A stretch of 64,000 nucleotides of DNA from Dictyobacter vulcani (GCF_008974265.1 NZ_BKZW01000002.1:372001-436000); one strand, 5' to 3'. Shown: positions 44,443-55,580, counted from the first letter of the stretch. Made by a program: numbers and translations. Notes: a model not told the origin generated them from the sequence alone.

Positions 44443-45843
44443 ATGTCTTCTCAGTATCTCACACGGCTTGAGGAGCCACAAGTTCCACCATATCCTCCAG
44501 ACAAGATGGCCCAGGGATTGTATGGGAGTCTTGCTCAGTTTCTTGCACCCTTGCTCATCGAAGTCGATACCCGCATTGATAAGCGGCTCGTGCGAACGTT
44601 GTTGCAAACCGTGGTGGTGATTTTGACTTTCCGTGATCGAGTGAATGGCTTGCTCCTCTCAGAAATGGGTGGCTATCTCGACACGCCAGACAAAGCCCCA
44701 GCTGGCACCAAGCGCCTTTCGCGTCTGTTGCATTGTTCCAAATGGTCTGCCGAGCTGATCCGATCCTATCTCTGGCATCGAGCCACCCAACGTTTGGCGA
44801 CGTGGAAACAGGCTGGAATGGATGCGCTGGCGCTCTGGGATGAGAGCGCTTGGGAGAAGCCGGAAAGTATCGCTTCTGACGATCTTGGTCCGGTGCGCTC
44901 CAGTAAGGCGGCTCGACTTACCCATGTGAAGAAGGGCTACTACACCCCGCCTCGTGGCCCCATTTTTGTGCCTGGCCTTCATTGGCTAGCGGTAGTCCTG
45001 GTGGGCTGCGACCAGTCGGCTGACCCTCCAGCGTTGGCCTGCATGCGCTGGTGGACCAGCCGCGGGGCGCGTGCCTCCTTCAAACGCGATGAGCAAGCCA
45101 AGCTGTTGCTGCAAGGAGTTCTGCTCTGGGGGCGCGAGGTGATGCATGTCTTTGACCAAGGCTTCGCCAGCAGTTTCTGGCTTGGTTTGCTCGTGGCCTT
45201 CTCGCTTCGTTTTGTATTGCGTTGGAAAAAAGACTATCAGCTGGTGGATGAACAAGGCCAACGGCGCGCTGCCTGGAAAATCGCACGTGGCAAACGGGGA
45301 TGGCAACAACGTCTGGTCTGGGATTGCCGTCGTCACCAGTGGGTCATGGCCAGCATTCTCGCTTTGCCCGTTACGCACCCAGACCATCGTGAACAACCAT
45401 TGTGGTTGGTGGTAGCCCGACGCAAAGGTGGCCTCCCTTGGTATCTGCTCACCGCTGAGCCGATCGCCAATGCGGACGATGCTTGGAGGATCATGTTTGC
45501 GTATGCCCGTCGCTGGCAAATCGAATTAACCTGGAAAGAGAACAAAAGTGAGTTGGCCTTCCAAAGCCCCCGTGTGTGGGAGTGGGAACCACGGGAAAAA
45601 CTCTTGCTGCTGGCAGCACTGGCGTACGCATTTCTGCTCACCTTGCTGGCGCCGTTTTACACGCTCTTGCGCCGCTGGCTGCTGCGCCGCTACTGTCATC
45701 GAACGGGTCGCCATTGCCGACAGGCTCATGCTCCCTTTGCGCGGATGCGCATGGCGCTGAGCCGGCTGTGGCAAAGTGTGCCTCCGCACTGGGAGTCCCT
45801 GTCGGGCCGAGGCCAGCCAACGGTCTCGGTGACCATGCTCTGA
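44443..45843 (+). CDS. IS4-family DDE transposase
   Basis: This 466-residue transposase has an Asp in LWDESAWEK, a second in VMHVFDQGFASSFW, and a perfect Y-(2)-R-(3)-E-(6)-K signature in YARRWQIELTWKENK carrying the third acidic residue. The ATG at 44443 has AGGAGG eight bases upstream; the open frame begins at a GTG three codons earlier. There is no internal stop, so it may be active. It cuts and pastes the element whose ends are at 44338 and 46203. Confidence 0.93.
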   Translation: MSSQYLTRLEEPQVPPYPPDKMAQGLYGSLAQFLAPLLIEVDTRIDKRLVRTLLQTVVVILTFRDRVNGLLLSEMGGYLDTPDKAPAGTKRLSRLLHCSKWSAELIRSYLWHRATQRLATWKQAGMDALALWDESAWEKPESIASDDLGPVRSSKAARLTHVKKGYYTPPRGPIFVPGLHWLAVVLVGCDQSADPPALACMRWWTSRGARASFKRDEQAKLLLQGVLLWGREVMHVFDQGFASSFWLGLLVAFSLRFVLRWKKDYQLVDEQGQRRAAWKIARGKRGWQQRLVWDCRRHQWVMASILALPVTHPDHREQPLWLVVARRKGGLPWYLLTAEPIANADDAWRIMFAYARRWQIELTWKENKSELAFQSPRVWEWEPREKLLLLAALAYAFLLTLLAPFYTLLRRWLLRRYCHRTGRHCRQAHAPFARMRMALSRLWQSVPPHWESLSGRGQPTVSVTML

Positions 45844-46120
45844 TGAGGCGTTGAGCCTGCACCACCGCTGAACCATTCCATGGCCAGGACTGCCTGACCG
45901 CGGGGGCGTGTGACCGGTGTTCATCCAGCACAACGATCGCAACCAGCATATGGAGCGATCGCACACAAAACATGGATGCCTGTTTTCTCGCTGGAAACCG
46001 AGGTGATGCTCTTGGTGTGAACACGTCTTCGTTCTGTTCTCTTTTCTCCCGTTGGTTTTCTAGGAGAAGGAGATCACCAGCAAGAAGCACTTCATCAACC
46101 GCTTTTCTTGGAGAGAACTG

Positions 46121-46161
46121 AAGCGAGCATTTCTCCACTTCTTGAGGAGAAATGCTCGCTT
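46121..46161. repeat. Perfect 16-bp stem-loop inside the IS4 element
   Basis: AAGCGAGCATTTCTCC (46121-46136) pairs exactly with 46146-46161 around a 9-base loop. It lies between the transposase gene and the right terminal repeat. The leader GAGAGAACTGAAG just before it is also found before the hairpin repeat at 15096. It could stop transcription from the transposase into the flank. Confidence 0.6.
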
Positions 46162-46470
46162 CTTTCACAAGCTCATCCCTAAAATCTGGGATGACTCATG
46201 TATAAGTCAGCCATAGCAGGCTGTCAAGGGATAAAAGTAGCCCAGTAATACTTGGAATAGGAAGCAAATTAGTCTTTCGCATGCTTCTAGATAAAATGAA
46301 CAATCGTCACCCCAAGGATAAAAGTAACAGCAACTGCTACATAGCCACTTATCTTATGATAAAATTTGTCTTGCTAGAAGATTGTGATTTACGTTTTGTT
46401 ATAAGTGTTTTTATGTGAAAACGCTCCAGGATCAGACCGCCTGTAATATTTTTAGAAAGCAGAGAAGAAT

Positions 46471-47454
46471 ATGGAAAGCAAAACAAAAAACAGGAAAACG
46501 AGGGCGCAGGTGGCACGGATGGTTGAGAGGGCATTTGGCGGGACCACACTTGCAACTGGTGAAGATGCGATGCGTGAGCTAAAGGAGGGGTGGTTTAACG
46601 CGGCATATACCGTCCGGCTGTCTGACGGGAGGGAGGTTATCTTAAAGATCGCGCCGCCTGAGGATGCTGAAGTTTTGGCGTATGAAAAGAATATCATGAC
46701 GACCGAGGTCGCCTCTCTGCGTCTGGTGCGTGAGAACCCGACCATCCCCGTCCCAGAGATTTATTATTTTGATACGACCAGGGATGTATGTGACTCAGAT
46801 TATTACTTCATGGAGAAGCTGGCAGGAGACAACTACGAGCATGTGAAAGCATCCTTTTCCCCGGCGATGCAGGTGCAGCTTGACCAGCAGATCGGCGTGA
46901 TTGTTCGCGAGATCAATGGTTTTACGGGTACGTATTTTGGCTATGATGGAAATAGCGACCTGCGCGGTGAGACCTGGAAAGAAACTTTCATCAAGATCAT
47001 GGATTCTGTGCTGGAAGATGGTTCCAGCAAACATGCGGATTTTGGCTATGCCATTGACGAAATCCGTGAAGTTGTCATGAAACACGCTTCCTCTCTGGAG
47101 GCTGTTACCATACCTCAGCTGGTTCACTGGGATGCCTGGGACCTGAATTTCTTTGTCAGGGATGGCAAGGTCACCGGCATCATCGATTTTGAGAGAGCAC
47201 TCTGGGCAGACCCCTTGATGGAAGCACAATTCCGGGCGTTAGCCCTGGGGGGTGTTTCCGAAAGTATGCGAAGTTATGGCAAGACCACCTTTACGCACGA
47301 AGAGGATGAAAGATGCCACTTGTACACACTACATCTCGCCCTGGTGATGAAAACGGAATGCTATTACAGAAATTATGATTCTGACTTTGTCAGCAACCAG
47401 TCAAAGCAGTTGATGGTACCCACCATGAACTGGCTGAAGGAGAACCTTTATTAG
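46471..47454 (+). CDS. Aminoglycoside phosphotransferase-family protein
   Basis: This 327-residue APH/choline kinase-fold protein has an N-lobe with REVILKIAPPE (ATP-binding Lys) and a Glu-containing helix. The catalytic loop is altered to VHWDAWDLNFF (HxDxxxxN kept), and IIDFERALWADP carries the metal-binding Asp. Many such proteins phosphorylate non-antibiotic small molecules. It is upstream of an MFS exporter but 310 bases separate them. The 46204-46470 leader shows no other feature. Confidence 0.85.
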   Translation: MESKTKNRKTRAQVARMVERAFGGTTLATGEDAMRELKEGWFNAAYTVRLSDGREVILKIAPPEDAEVLAYEKNIMTTEVASLRLVRENPTIPVPEIYYFDTTRDVCDSDYYFMEKLAGDNYEHVKASFSPAMQVQLDQQIGVIVREINGFTGTYFGYDGNSDLRGETWKETFIKIMDSVLEDGSSKHADFGYAIDEIREVVMKHASSLEAVTIPQLVHWDAWDLNFFVRDGKVTGIIDFERALWADPLMEAQFRALALGGVSESMRSYGKTTFTHEEDERCHLYTLHLALVMKTECYYRNYDSDFVSNQSKQLMVPTMNWLKENLY

Positions 47455-47763
47455 GAAGATGTTGGACGGATTTCGTTGCTTTGAGCAGAGCTTGTACGCC
47501 GGCGTTGACGTCTGGAAGGATCATTGCTGAGCAGAAATGCGTAGCTTGCCAGTCACAAAAGTTTTACTGACCGCTACATCCCCTGGACCATCTGTCACTC
47601 CTCCACTCCAACTTCTCTGCCCTTTGTACCTCAGGTGACCTGGAAACACTGGCTTCAGTCCAATTAGGACCCCTTCTAACCTCTTTGGCTGATACAATCG
47701 AGGAACAAAAATCGTAGCGGGAAGACATTCTTCTCTCAGGAGCCTCGTGTAAGGAGAAAGAGT
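47455..47763. other. Leader region of MFS gene, no gene seen
   Basis: No reading frame or recognised riboswitch is visible. The end contains the AAGGAGAAAGAG ribosome site of the MFS transporter gene. Confidence 0.4.
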
Positions 47764-49035
47764 ATGAGCACAGTGACAACACAACGCAAGGGTCTGCGCC
47801 TGACCCAGGCCCTTTTCTCGCGGACCTTTGTCTGGTTCTGGTTGGGGCAGACCATTTCGACACTGGGCGATGGCGCGTTCACCATGGCACTGGCGGTAGC
47901 AGTCTACCAGTTGACCGGTTCAAGTCTGGCTATGGGCTTCTTTTTGATGGCGAAGATGATTCCTGAATTACTGTTCACGCTCTTGGGCGGAGTCGCGGCG
48001 GACCGTCTGCCGCGCCGTCTCCTTTTGTTGTGCGCGGAAAGTGGGCGTGCCCTGACCGTGCTGGCTATCGCGGCCCTGGCCTGGCTGCATCAGCTCCAGG
48101 TGTGGCATCTCTTTGTGCTGGCGGTGCTCTTTGGCCTCTGCCACTCCATCTTCAATCCAGCGTATCGCGCCATCACCCCGGACCTGGTTGAGAAAGACCA
48201 CCTCTCCTCGGCCAACGCACTGACCGAACTCAGCTCACAATGTGGCGACTTCCTTGGGCCGCTGCTCGGCGCGGGTTTGATCGCGCTGGCCAACGGATCG
48301 GCGAGCGCGTCCTTCGCCTTCGACGGCCTCACCTTTGTTATCTCTGTCTGCTCACTCCTGGTGCTCCGCTCGTTGCCGCGTTCCGTTCAAAAGCCTGCCA
48401 CGACGTCGGCCAATGGACTACGAGGGATGTTTCTGGATATGCGCGATGGTTTTCGCACTATCCTCAACTCGACCTGGCTGCGCTGGTCGCTGATCGCCGC
48501 CACGTTCGGGCTTGTGGCGTATGCAGGAGCCATGTCCGTCGCACTACCCAGGCTGGTTTTCGCCGTGTATAAAAGCGGCCCCTGGCTCCTGGCCGCGATT
48601 AGCACCAGCGCGGCCATCGGAGGCATCGTCGGGGCCATCTTTGTTGGCCAGGTGCGCCTGCGCCATCGTGGCACCATCGCCTTCCTCGCCTACGTTCTCA
48701 GCGGTTTCGCTCTGTTTGCGTTCAGTCTGCCCATTGCACAGAATATACTCGTCTTTGTTGTGCTGCCCGCCGCCTTTGGCGTTGGCTTCGGCATGAATAC
48801 CATGGGCATGATCTGGGCCAACCTGCTTTACGAATTGGTCCCCAATGAGAAGCTAGGCCGCGTCGTCAGCATTGATCATCTCGGCTCGCTCTGCATGCTC
48901 CCTGTTGGCTATGTGCTCGCTGGTTGGCTCAGCGACCAATTCGGTCCAACCCTGGTTTTCCTGCTTGGTGGGCTGATGATGGTGGTGCTGAACAGCTTGC
49001 CGCTGCTCTTACGCAGCATTCGCGAGATAGAGTAG
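47764..49035 (+). CDS. MFS transporter, DHA3-type exporter
   Basis: This 423-residue protein has about 12 membrane segments and MFS_3/DHA3-like features. FWLGQTISTLGDGAF is the typical first helix, GGVAADRLPRRLLLL the conserved loop 2-3 motif, and FNPAYRAITPDLVEKDHLSS follows helix four. The family exports macrolides or other hydrophobic compounds. A role in drug efflux is inferred only. It stands alone with a strong ribosome site. Confidence 0.9.
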   Translation: MSTVTTQRKGLRLTQALFSRTFVWFWLGQTISTLGDGAFTMALAVAVYQLTGSSLAMGFFLMAKMIPELLFTLLGGVAADRLPRRLLLLCAESGRALTVLAIAALAWLHQLQVWHLFVLAVLFGLCHSIFNPAYRAITPDLVEKDHLSSANALTELSSQCGDFLGPLLGAGLIALANGSASASFAFDGLTFVISVCSLLVLRSLPRSVQKPATTSANGLRGMFLDMRDGFRTILNSTWLRWSLIAATFGLVAYAGAMSVALPRLVFAVYKSGPWLLAAISTSAAIGGIVGAIFVGQVRLRHRGTIAFLAYVLSGFALFAFSLPIAQNILVFVVLPAAFGVGFGMNTMGMIWANLLYELVPNEKLGRVVSIDHLGSLCMLPVGYVLAGWLSDQFGPTLVFLLGGLMMVVLNSLPLLLRSIREIE

Positions 49036-49317
49036 GCAACTGCCTCACGCAGCTAACCATAAGAGCGATGGCTTTTGGATATGCTTGATATACGATAATC
49101 GAGCTGTCATTGTAAGATGTATGGGCGCTTGAGCGCCCGAGTGCGGTTGGCTGCACACTCCCCGACTCCCAGACGAGGGTAGGAATCAAACACTATCTAA
49201 GCTCAAGTGGCCAGAACATGCTATGCTATAAGCATAAAGCACTCATGAATGCTCTCTCCCTACGGCCAGAGCAGATGTATTTTCTGGCATGGGTCAGTAC
49301 AAAAAAGGATGACAGAT

Positions 49318-50109
49318 ATGCCAAAGACTATTCAAGAGGTCATCGATCTCATTGTGGCTAGAATCCCAGGGGCACCGATGGAAGATTCTGTTGATATCAT
49401 TAAATGTGGTGATCCAAAAAAAGAAGTTACAGGTATTGTAACCACATTCACTGCCAGCATGGATGTTTTGAGGCATGCAGTCGCGCACAACGCCAATTTT
49501 ATCATCACCCATGAGCCAACTTTCTATGAACATCGAGATAATACCGCATGGCTCAGCGATGATCCGGTCTATACAGCCAAGCGAGCCTTTATTGATGAGC
49601 ATAACCTAACTATCTGGCGTTTCCATGATTACTGGCATATGCACGAGCCGGATGGCATTCAAGTTGGAGTTGAAAAAGCCCTGGGCTGGGAAGAATTTGA
49701 GCATACGGACAATCGCTATGTGGTCCATATTCCTCCCACTACTGTATCAGGATTACTTGGGGAACTCAAGCAAAAATTGTCACGTCCTACTCTGCGCGTG
49801 GTTGGAGATCTCAATATGCCTTGTGAGCGGGTTGGTATGCTGCTGGGGGCAATCGGTGGTGAAAATCAGATTAAGGCCCTGCACATGGCGGACCTGGATG
49901 TCGCGCTCTGCGGTGAAACCGTCGAGTGGCAGACCTGCGAATATGTACGCGACGCCATCGCGACAGGACAACACAAGGCGCTGATTATTCTTGGACACGC
50001 CACCAGTGAAGAAGCTGGCATGCATTATCTAGTAGAATGGTTGCAGCCTCAATTAGAAGATATCTCGATCACCTTTATCCCTGCCGGCGATCCTATCCTG
50101 GTTGTCTAG
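49318..50109 (+). CDS. NIF3-like dinuclear metal-centre protein
   Basis: This 263-residue NIF3 family protein has the metal-binding FIITHEPTFYEHRD (His) and later GHATSEEAGMHYL carrying His and Glu. NIF3/YbgI proteins form toroidal hexamers and bind two metal ions. Their reaction is still uncertain, although some are annotated as GTP cyclohydrolase 1 type 2. The ATG at 49318 has AAAGGATG eight bases upstream and fits the family start; upstream codons to 49249 do not. The 49036-49317 leader holds a small GGGCGCT palindrome and no gene. Confidence 0.9.
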   Translation: MPKTIQEVIDLIVARIPGAPMEDSVDIIKCGDPKKEVTGIVTTFTASMDVLRHAVAHNANFIITHEPTFYEHRDNTAWLSDDPVYTAKRAFIDEHNLTIWRFHDYWHMHEPDGIQVGVEKALGWEEFEHTDNRYVVHIPPTTVSGLLGELKQKLSRPTLRVVGDLNMPCERVGMLLGAIGGENQIKALHMADLDVALCGETVEWQTCEYVRDAIATGQHKALIILGHATSEEAGMHYLVEWLQPQLEDISITFIPAGDPILVV

Positions 50110-50125
50110 ATGCCCGGACTGTGAA

Positions 50126-50166
50126 AGATACAGAAGGGCATGAACGTGGCCTGCCCTTCTGTATCT
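50126..50166. terminator. Bidirectional terminator hairpin
   Basis: AGATACAGAAGGGCA (50126-50140) pairs exactly with 50152-50166 around an 11-base loop. It lies between the ends of the convergent NIF3-like and Gfo/Idh genes, 17 and 6 bases from their stops, and can serve both. No T tract is present. Confidence 0.7.
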
Positions 50167-50171
50167 GCTAA

Positions 50172-51374
50172 TCAGCCTCTCGGGAAATAATCATATTGCG
50201 ACAACGAAACTATCTTGCCTGGTTGAGCCCAGGGAACGTGTAGCTCACTAAATAGTTTCTCCTGGACAAAAGCTTCACGAATAATGGTATCGATATTCTC
50301 AATAACGGTCTTCACAGATTCCGCTTCTGGATAGCGGTGTATCAATGTATCATCTAGCGGATGAATAATTGAGGATTCATGGGCACCATTAAAACTGCGT
50401 ACGTGCGCACCCGCAATATCCAGATCACAGACAAAGCTGGCAGGATCGGACACCTTATTTATGAGGTGCTCCATCAAACAATCGCGCAGTTCCTGACCCG
50501 TATCACATTCACGCTCTTCATGCGTACCATTCGCCCGCGTGATAGCCACTCGATCAGCCGTCCAGTGGATCTCACCGCGATCACCACGTACGACAATTTC
50601 GGGTCCAGCCAGTTCTTCTGAACAATGCGTCACCAGAAAATAGATCGGAACATCAGCATCGGTCAGGACACGCAAGCAAGCCGTATCCGTACTCTCAATT
50701 TCATGTCCACGATACAACTCGGCCTGAATACTTTTTAAAGAGGCAGATCTGGTTAACTCACTACCTGCTAGAAAACATAACATATTTAATTGATGCGCCA
50801 CCGCATTACTAAAGGGCGAATCAAGAATCCACTTTCCATCTATTTTTAGGCGCCCAGCCCAGTTATTGCGTGTATAATACGTATCTAACCGTGGCCAGAG
50901 AGCATAACACTTAATCGCTTGCAGGGTGCCAATCTCTTGCTCTAAGATAGCGCGTTTCATCCAGAATGTTTCGCGAGCATACATTGTTTGAAAACCAACC
51001 GCGACAAAACGTCCCATTTCAGTCGCACAGGACTGCATGGCTCGTACTTCCTGAATCGTGGCGGCAGCAGGCTTTTCTACACATACATTCGCGCCCGCCT
51101 GCAAAGCAGCGACCGTCATGACAGCATGGAGAGGGATACCAGTAGGAATAAAGCAAATGTCACACTGGCCCTTAAAACGCGCCAGCATCTCTGTGTAATC
51201 AGTAAAAAGCTCACAACCAAGAGAGCGTAAACGCTGACACTTCTCCACTTCCTCATCCTGATTAATCACGGTCGCGCCTAACAGGTGCACAGAACCATGC
51301 TCGACTCCACGCACCAGATCATGATAATGGGTATCCCCAAACCCTGAAATCCCAATAACACAGACATTGATCAT
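50172..51374 (-). CDS. Gfo/Idh/MocA family oxidoreductase
   Basis: This 400-residue protein has an N-terminal NAD(P)-binding domain (VCVIGISGFGDTH, glycine-rich) with the family's EKP motif in NVCVEKPAAAT, and a C-terminal alpha/beta substrate domain. Such enzymes oxidise or reduce sugars, inositols or related compounds. The gene starts at an ATG with AAGGAG. A perfect LacI-type palindrome lies 24 bases further upstream, so sugar-responsive repression is plausible. Confidence 0.9.
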   Translation of the reverse strand: MINVCVIGISGFGDTHYHDLVRGVEHGSVHLLGATVINQDEEVEKCQRLRSLGCELFTDYTEMLARFKGQCDICFIPTGIPLHAVMTVAALQAGANVCVEKPAAATIQEVRAMQSCATEMGRFVAVGFQTMYARETFWMKRAILEQEIGTLQAIKCYALWPRLDTYYTRNNWAGRLKIDGKWILDSPFSNAVAHQLNMLCFLAGSELTRSASLKSIQAELYRGHEIESTDTACLRVLTDADVPIYFLVTHCSEELAGPEIVVRGDRGEIHWTADRVAITRANGTHEERECDTGQELRDCLMEHLINKVSDPASFVCDLDIAGAHVRSFNGAHESSIIHPLDDTLIHRYPEAESVKTVIENIDTIIREAFVQEKLFSELHVPWAQPGKIVSLSQYDYFPRG

Positions 51375-51397
51375 ATACAGATCTCCTTATAAAAAAA

Positions 51398-51409
51398 GAA
51401 AACGTTTTC
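51398..51409. promoter_or_regulatory. LacI-type palindromic operator
   Basis: GAAAACGTTTTC is a perfect 12-bp palindrome with a central CG, as in many LacI/GalR-family operators. It lies just before the ribosome site of the Gfo/Idh gene. No LacI-family gene is in the window, so the regulator would be encoded elsewhere. Confidence 0.5.
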
Positions 51410-51607
51410 CTCTTTTATAAGATAAGGTATCTACTGCATCTTCGTCTACCCCGCACGTCGGGCACACTCCTGTGATACAACATGTATTCTAAATATGGTG
51501 CTCAGGTTTGTATAGATTTCCTGATGACATCAATCATTGTAACTATTCAGGTCGTCGAGAGTTCGTGGTCGAGAAAGAGGATGATGAAACTGTGGCTGGT
51601 GACACGG

Positions 51608-51643
51608 TCCGTAGCGTTGTCCCATCTGGGACAACGCTACGGA
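51608..51643. terminator. Perfect 17-bp stem-loop after SDR gene
   Basis: Positions 51608-51624 and 51627-51643 are exactly complementary over 17 bases with a two-base gap at the centre. It begins 21 bases after the minus-strand SDR stop codon. No T tract follows. The loop is too small for the full stem, so it could also be a protein-binding palindrome. Confidence 0.55.
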
Positions 51644-51664
51644 TCATGCCGTCCAGGCAGGCGA

Positions 51665-52507
51665 TCACTCTCCAGGCGGGAAGTCTGTGGAAGCAGCGAG
51701 ATCACGTTGTGCCTCGAAGCCTTCGATCCGCTTCCGCAGGGTCGCAATGGTGCTTTCCAGTGCCTGCGACCCCAGGACGAGACGCAGCGGAGCTGGCTCT
51801 ATGTCCACGCTCTCGATAATGCGCGCGGCCATGCGGGCCGAATCACCCGGAGCTAGCCCGTTCTTAGGATCGAGCATCTTGAGAAAGCTATGAGCCGGTG
51901 TCTGGTCGTAGACGGGTAGAAGCTGTGCTACCTGCGCGCTGCCGTAGCGGAACTCGGTCCGCGCTCCACCCGGCTCAACGATGGTCATGCCAATACCGAA
52001 CGGTGCCACCTCCTGGGCGACCGACTCCACAAAGCCTTCGATGCCCCACTTGGTTGTGTGATACAGGGAATTGCCTGCAACGGCAACCTGCCCTCCATAC
52101 GAAGAAATCTGAATGATACGCCCGCCACCCTGAGCGCGCAGGTGTGGCAGTGCGGCGCGGATGAGTTGGATTGACCCGAGCAGGTTGGTCGCGATGATGT
52201 GTTCGACCTGCTTGTCAGAAAGCTCTTCTGCCGCTCCGAACAGACCGTAGCCCGCATTGCTAATGATCACGTCGATGCGTCCCAGCTTCGCAAACGAGCG
52301 TTCTACGAGCTCGTGGATTGCCGCCGTATCGGTCACGTCGAGCAATTCGGCGTGGTAGGTTTCGGGGTAGCGCTCACGCACATCGGCGACCTTTCCCATG
52401 TCGCGGACGGTTCCGATAACGCGATCTCCTCGCTCCAGGAGTTGCTCGGTGAGCTCGCGGCCAAATCCGCTGCTCACGCCAGTGATTAACCAGGTACGTT
52501 GTGCCAT
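51665..52507 (-). CDS. Short-chain dehydrogenase/reductase
   Basis: This 280-residue classical SDR has TGVSSGFGRE (cofactor motif) near the start, SNAGYG, the catalytic Ser in IQISSYGG and Tyr/Lys in YHTTKWGIEG. The gap after the motif fits an NADP-preferring enzyme. The start at 52507 has GAGGAGAAG upstream; the extra upstream codons are not family-like. It is the most downstream gene of a minus-strand run of redox enzymes (51.6-56 kb). The substrate is unknown. Confidence 0.9.
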   Translation of the reverse strand: MAQRTWLITGVSSGFGRELTEQLLERGDRVIGTVRDMGKVADVRERYPETYHAELLDVTDTAAIHELVERSFAKLGRIDVIISNAGYGLFGAAEELSDKQVEHIIATNLLGSIQLIRAALPHLRAQGGGRIIQISSYGGQVAVAGNSLYHTTKWGIEGFVESVAQEVAPFGIGMTIVEPGGARTEFRYGSAQVAQLLPVYDQTPAHSFLKMLDPKNGLAPGDSARMAARIIESVDIEPAPLRLVLGSQALESTIATLRKRIEGFEAQRDLAASTDFPPGE

Positions 52508-52645
52508 TTCATCTTCTCCTCTAATTATTACTGATCCGAAAACCTGAGCGAGAAGCACGAGCCACGGCAGTGGCACCGTGCCCCCGCATGGGGGTTAAGC
52601 TTCGGAATAAGATCTTAATAACGGTGTTGTGAGTGACAACGCCGC

Positions 52646-53402
52646 TTACGACGTAGCGACCTCATCGATGGCTCGCAAGCCGTTGAGTGTGCGCGGATAG
52701 CCGATGAACGGCAGGAGCTGCGTCAAAACGGCGATAAGTTTCGCACGGTCGTTCCCGACATGCAGATTGGCGGCGACATGGCCTTTCACTTGCGGGTCAC
52801 ATCCGCCAAGCGCGACCAGCATGCTCAACGTAAGAAGCTCGCGGGTCGGGATGTCGATGCCACTGCGGGTGAGATAGTCACCGAAGCAGTTGGCCGATAA
52901 GAAGCGCTGGATGTGCTGCTCGTCGGCGGGCGCGGAGGCATAGAAGCACATCGACGGCCTCCGCGCCGACGATGTGCTTCTGGACCTCCAGACCCTTCGC
53001 CGCTCGGGTCTCAGGCGTGGTCGTGGACTCGCCCGGCAGGGGCAAGGCGATGCCCCGCTCGGTGAACACCTCGTTGGTGGCATGGAGGAAGTCGAAGACC
53101 TTCCCCATGCCTACATAGGGCACCCCCTGGTACACAATCTCCTTGATTTCAACTGGAGTCACCCCGACCGTCAGGGCCGCGCCGAGCATGATGCGGTACT
53201 CACGCAGCGCCTGGGAAGCGATGAGGGCAGCTAGCTGAATCATCAGCCTGGTCCGTTTGTCGAGGTGGCTCTGACGCAGCACCTCGTCGAAGGCAAAATT
53301 ATCGAAGGTTTCGATCAGCTCCGGGTCAGTGACTGCCAGGGTGGAGATGTGTTCGGGAAACAACTCCTGATGGGTGTGTTGTGCTTGCTTATTGGGTGAC
53401 AT
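52646..53402 (-). pseudogene. Frameshifted carboxymuconolactone decarboxylase family gene
   Basis: The first frame (from 53402) encodes a CMD-like domain (FAFDEVLRQSHLDKRTRLMI, then LREYRIMLGAAL) and reaches VGAEAVD. The second frame then supplies YASAPADEQHIQRFLSANCF, TRELLTLSMLVALGGCDPQV and KGHVAANLHVGN, a second CMD domain with its Cys. The two parts together match a double-CMD protein. The switch lies at about 52945-52955, inside a strong quasi-palindrome. The intact protein would have AhpD/CMD-like activity. A sequencing error is possible but the palindrome makes mutation likely. Confidence 0.8.
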
Positions 53403-53414
53403 AGCTCTTGCTCC

Positions 53415-54170
53415 TTAAAGCTCCTGGCTGGTGGGCCGGAACACGATTTCGTTGATGTCTACGTCGTCAGGTTGGCAGATAGCGAAGGCGACGGCCCGTG
53501 CAAAGGAGTCAGCCGGAATGGCCGCTTCATAGAGTTTCCGCACATTTGCGGCGATATCCGGCTCGGTGATGCTGTTGGGCAGTTCCGTGGCTATTGCGCC
53601 TGGCGAGAGCACGGTCGTACGGATGTGGTAGGGCTTGACTTCCTGGCGCAGCCCTTCAGAGATCATCAGGACGGCCGCCTTGGTCGCCGCATAGACCGCA
53701 CTGCCAGGGCGAACCTTATGGCCACCCACCGAGGACACATTGATGATATGCCCTGCGTGTTGCTGTTTCATATAGGGCAGCGCTGCCGCAATGCCGTAGA
53801 GCACTCCCTTGAGATTGACGTCGATGGTTCGGTTCCAGTCGTCGATCTTGAGTCGTTCCAGGGGCGAGTGCGGCATCAGTCCAGCGTTGTTGATCAGCAC
53901 GTCGATGCGTCCATACGTCTGAACAGCGGTATCAACCAGGTGTTTTACCTGATTGGCGTCTGTGACATCGGTCTGGAGGGCAAATGCCTTGCCCCCACCG
54001 CCGTTCAGTTCGTCGGCCAGGGCCTGAATGCGCTCGGTGCGCCGCGCTCCCAGCACGACAGTCGCACCCTCGGCGGAGAGATGCCGGGCCGTCGCCTCAC
54101 CCAATCCGCTGCTTGCTCCGGTAATGACGACGACCTTTCCGGCTAGATTGTTGCTTGTATTCTCGTTCAT
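53415..54170 (-). CDS. Short-chain dehydrogenase/reductase
   Basis: This 251-residue classical SDR has [13 protein letters not shown] at about 18-30, NNAGLMP, the catalytic Ser in INVSSVGG and Tyr/Lys in [12 protein letters not shown] after the second strand suggests NADP preference. It resembles the YdfG/serine 3-dehydrogenase-like group. The stop of this gene and the start of the next (CMD) are 12 bases apart, so they are probably one transcript. Confidence 0.92.
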   Translation of the reverse strand: MNENTSNNLAGKVVVITGASSGLGEATARHLSAEGATVVLGARRTERIQALADELNGGGGKAFALQTDVTDANQVKHLVDTAVQTYGRIDVLINNAGLMPHSPLERLKIDDWNRTIDVNLKGVLYGIAAALPYMKQQHAGHIINVSSVGGHKVRPGSAVYAATKAAVLMISEGLRQEVKPYHIRTTVLSPGAIATELPNSITEPDIAANVRKLYEAAIPADSFARAVAFAICQPDDVDINEIVFRPTSQEL

Positions 54171-54213
54171 TCTTTTCCTTCTCGTCTCTTTCTTATGGGC
54201 ACTCGATGGCTCT

Positions 54214-55580
<1,367 letters not shown>

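Larger units (their letters stand above)
44338..46203. mobile_element. IS4-family insertion sequence
   Basis: The element is about 1.87 kb with imperfect 27-bp terminal inverted repeats: ATACATGAGTCATCCCGAAT at the left (44338) and its near complement at the right (46177-46203). It carries one full-length transposase gene. About 330 bases of non-coding sequence with a 16-bp hairpin lie between the gene and the right end. No clear target duplication was found. Long TIRs, a single gene and an apparently undamaged frame make it one of the two most intact elements here. Confidence 0.82.

Noticed and set aside
44338-46203. Target duplication of the IS4 element
   Set aside because: Flanks TGATAAC and AAGTCAG do not match at any sensible length, so none is claimed.
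47590-47730. Possible T-box or other riboswitch before the MFS gene
   Set aside because: The conserved T-box sequence and a specifier hairpin could not be found.
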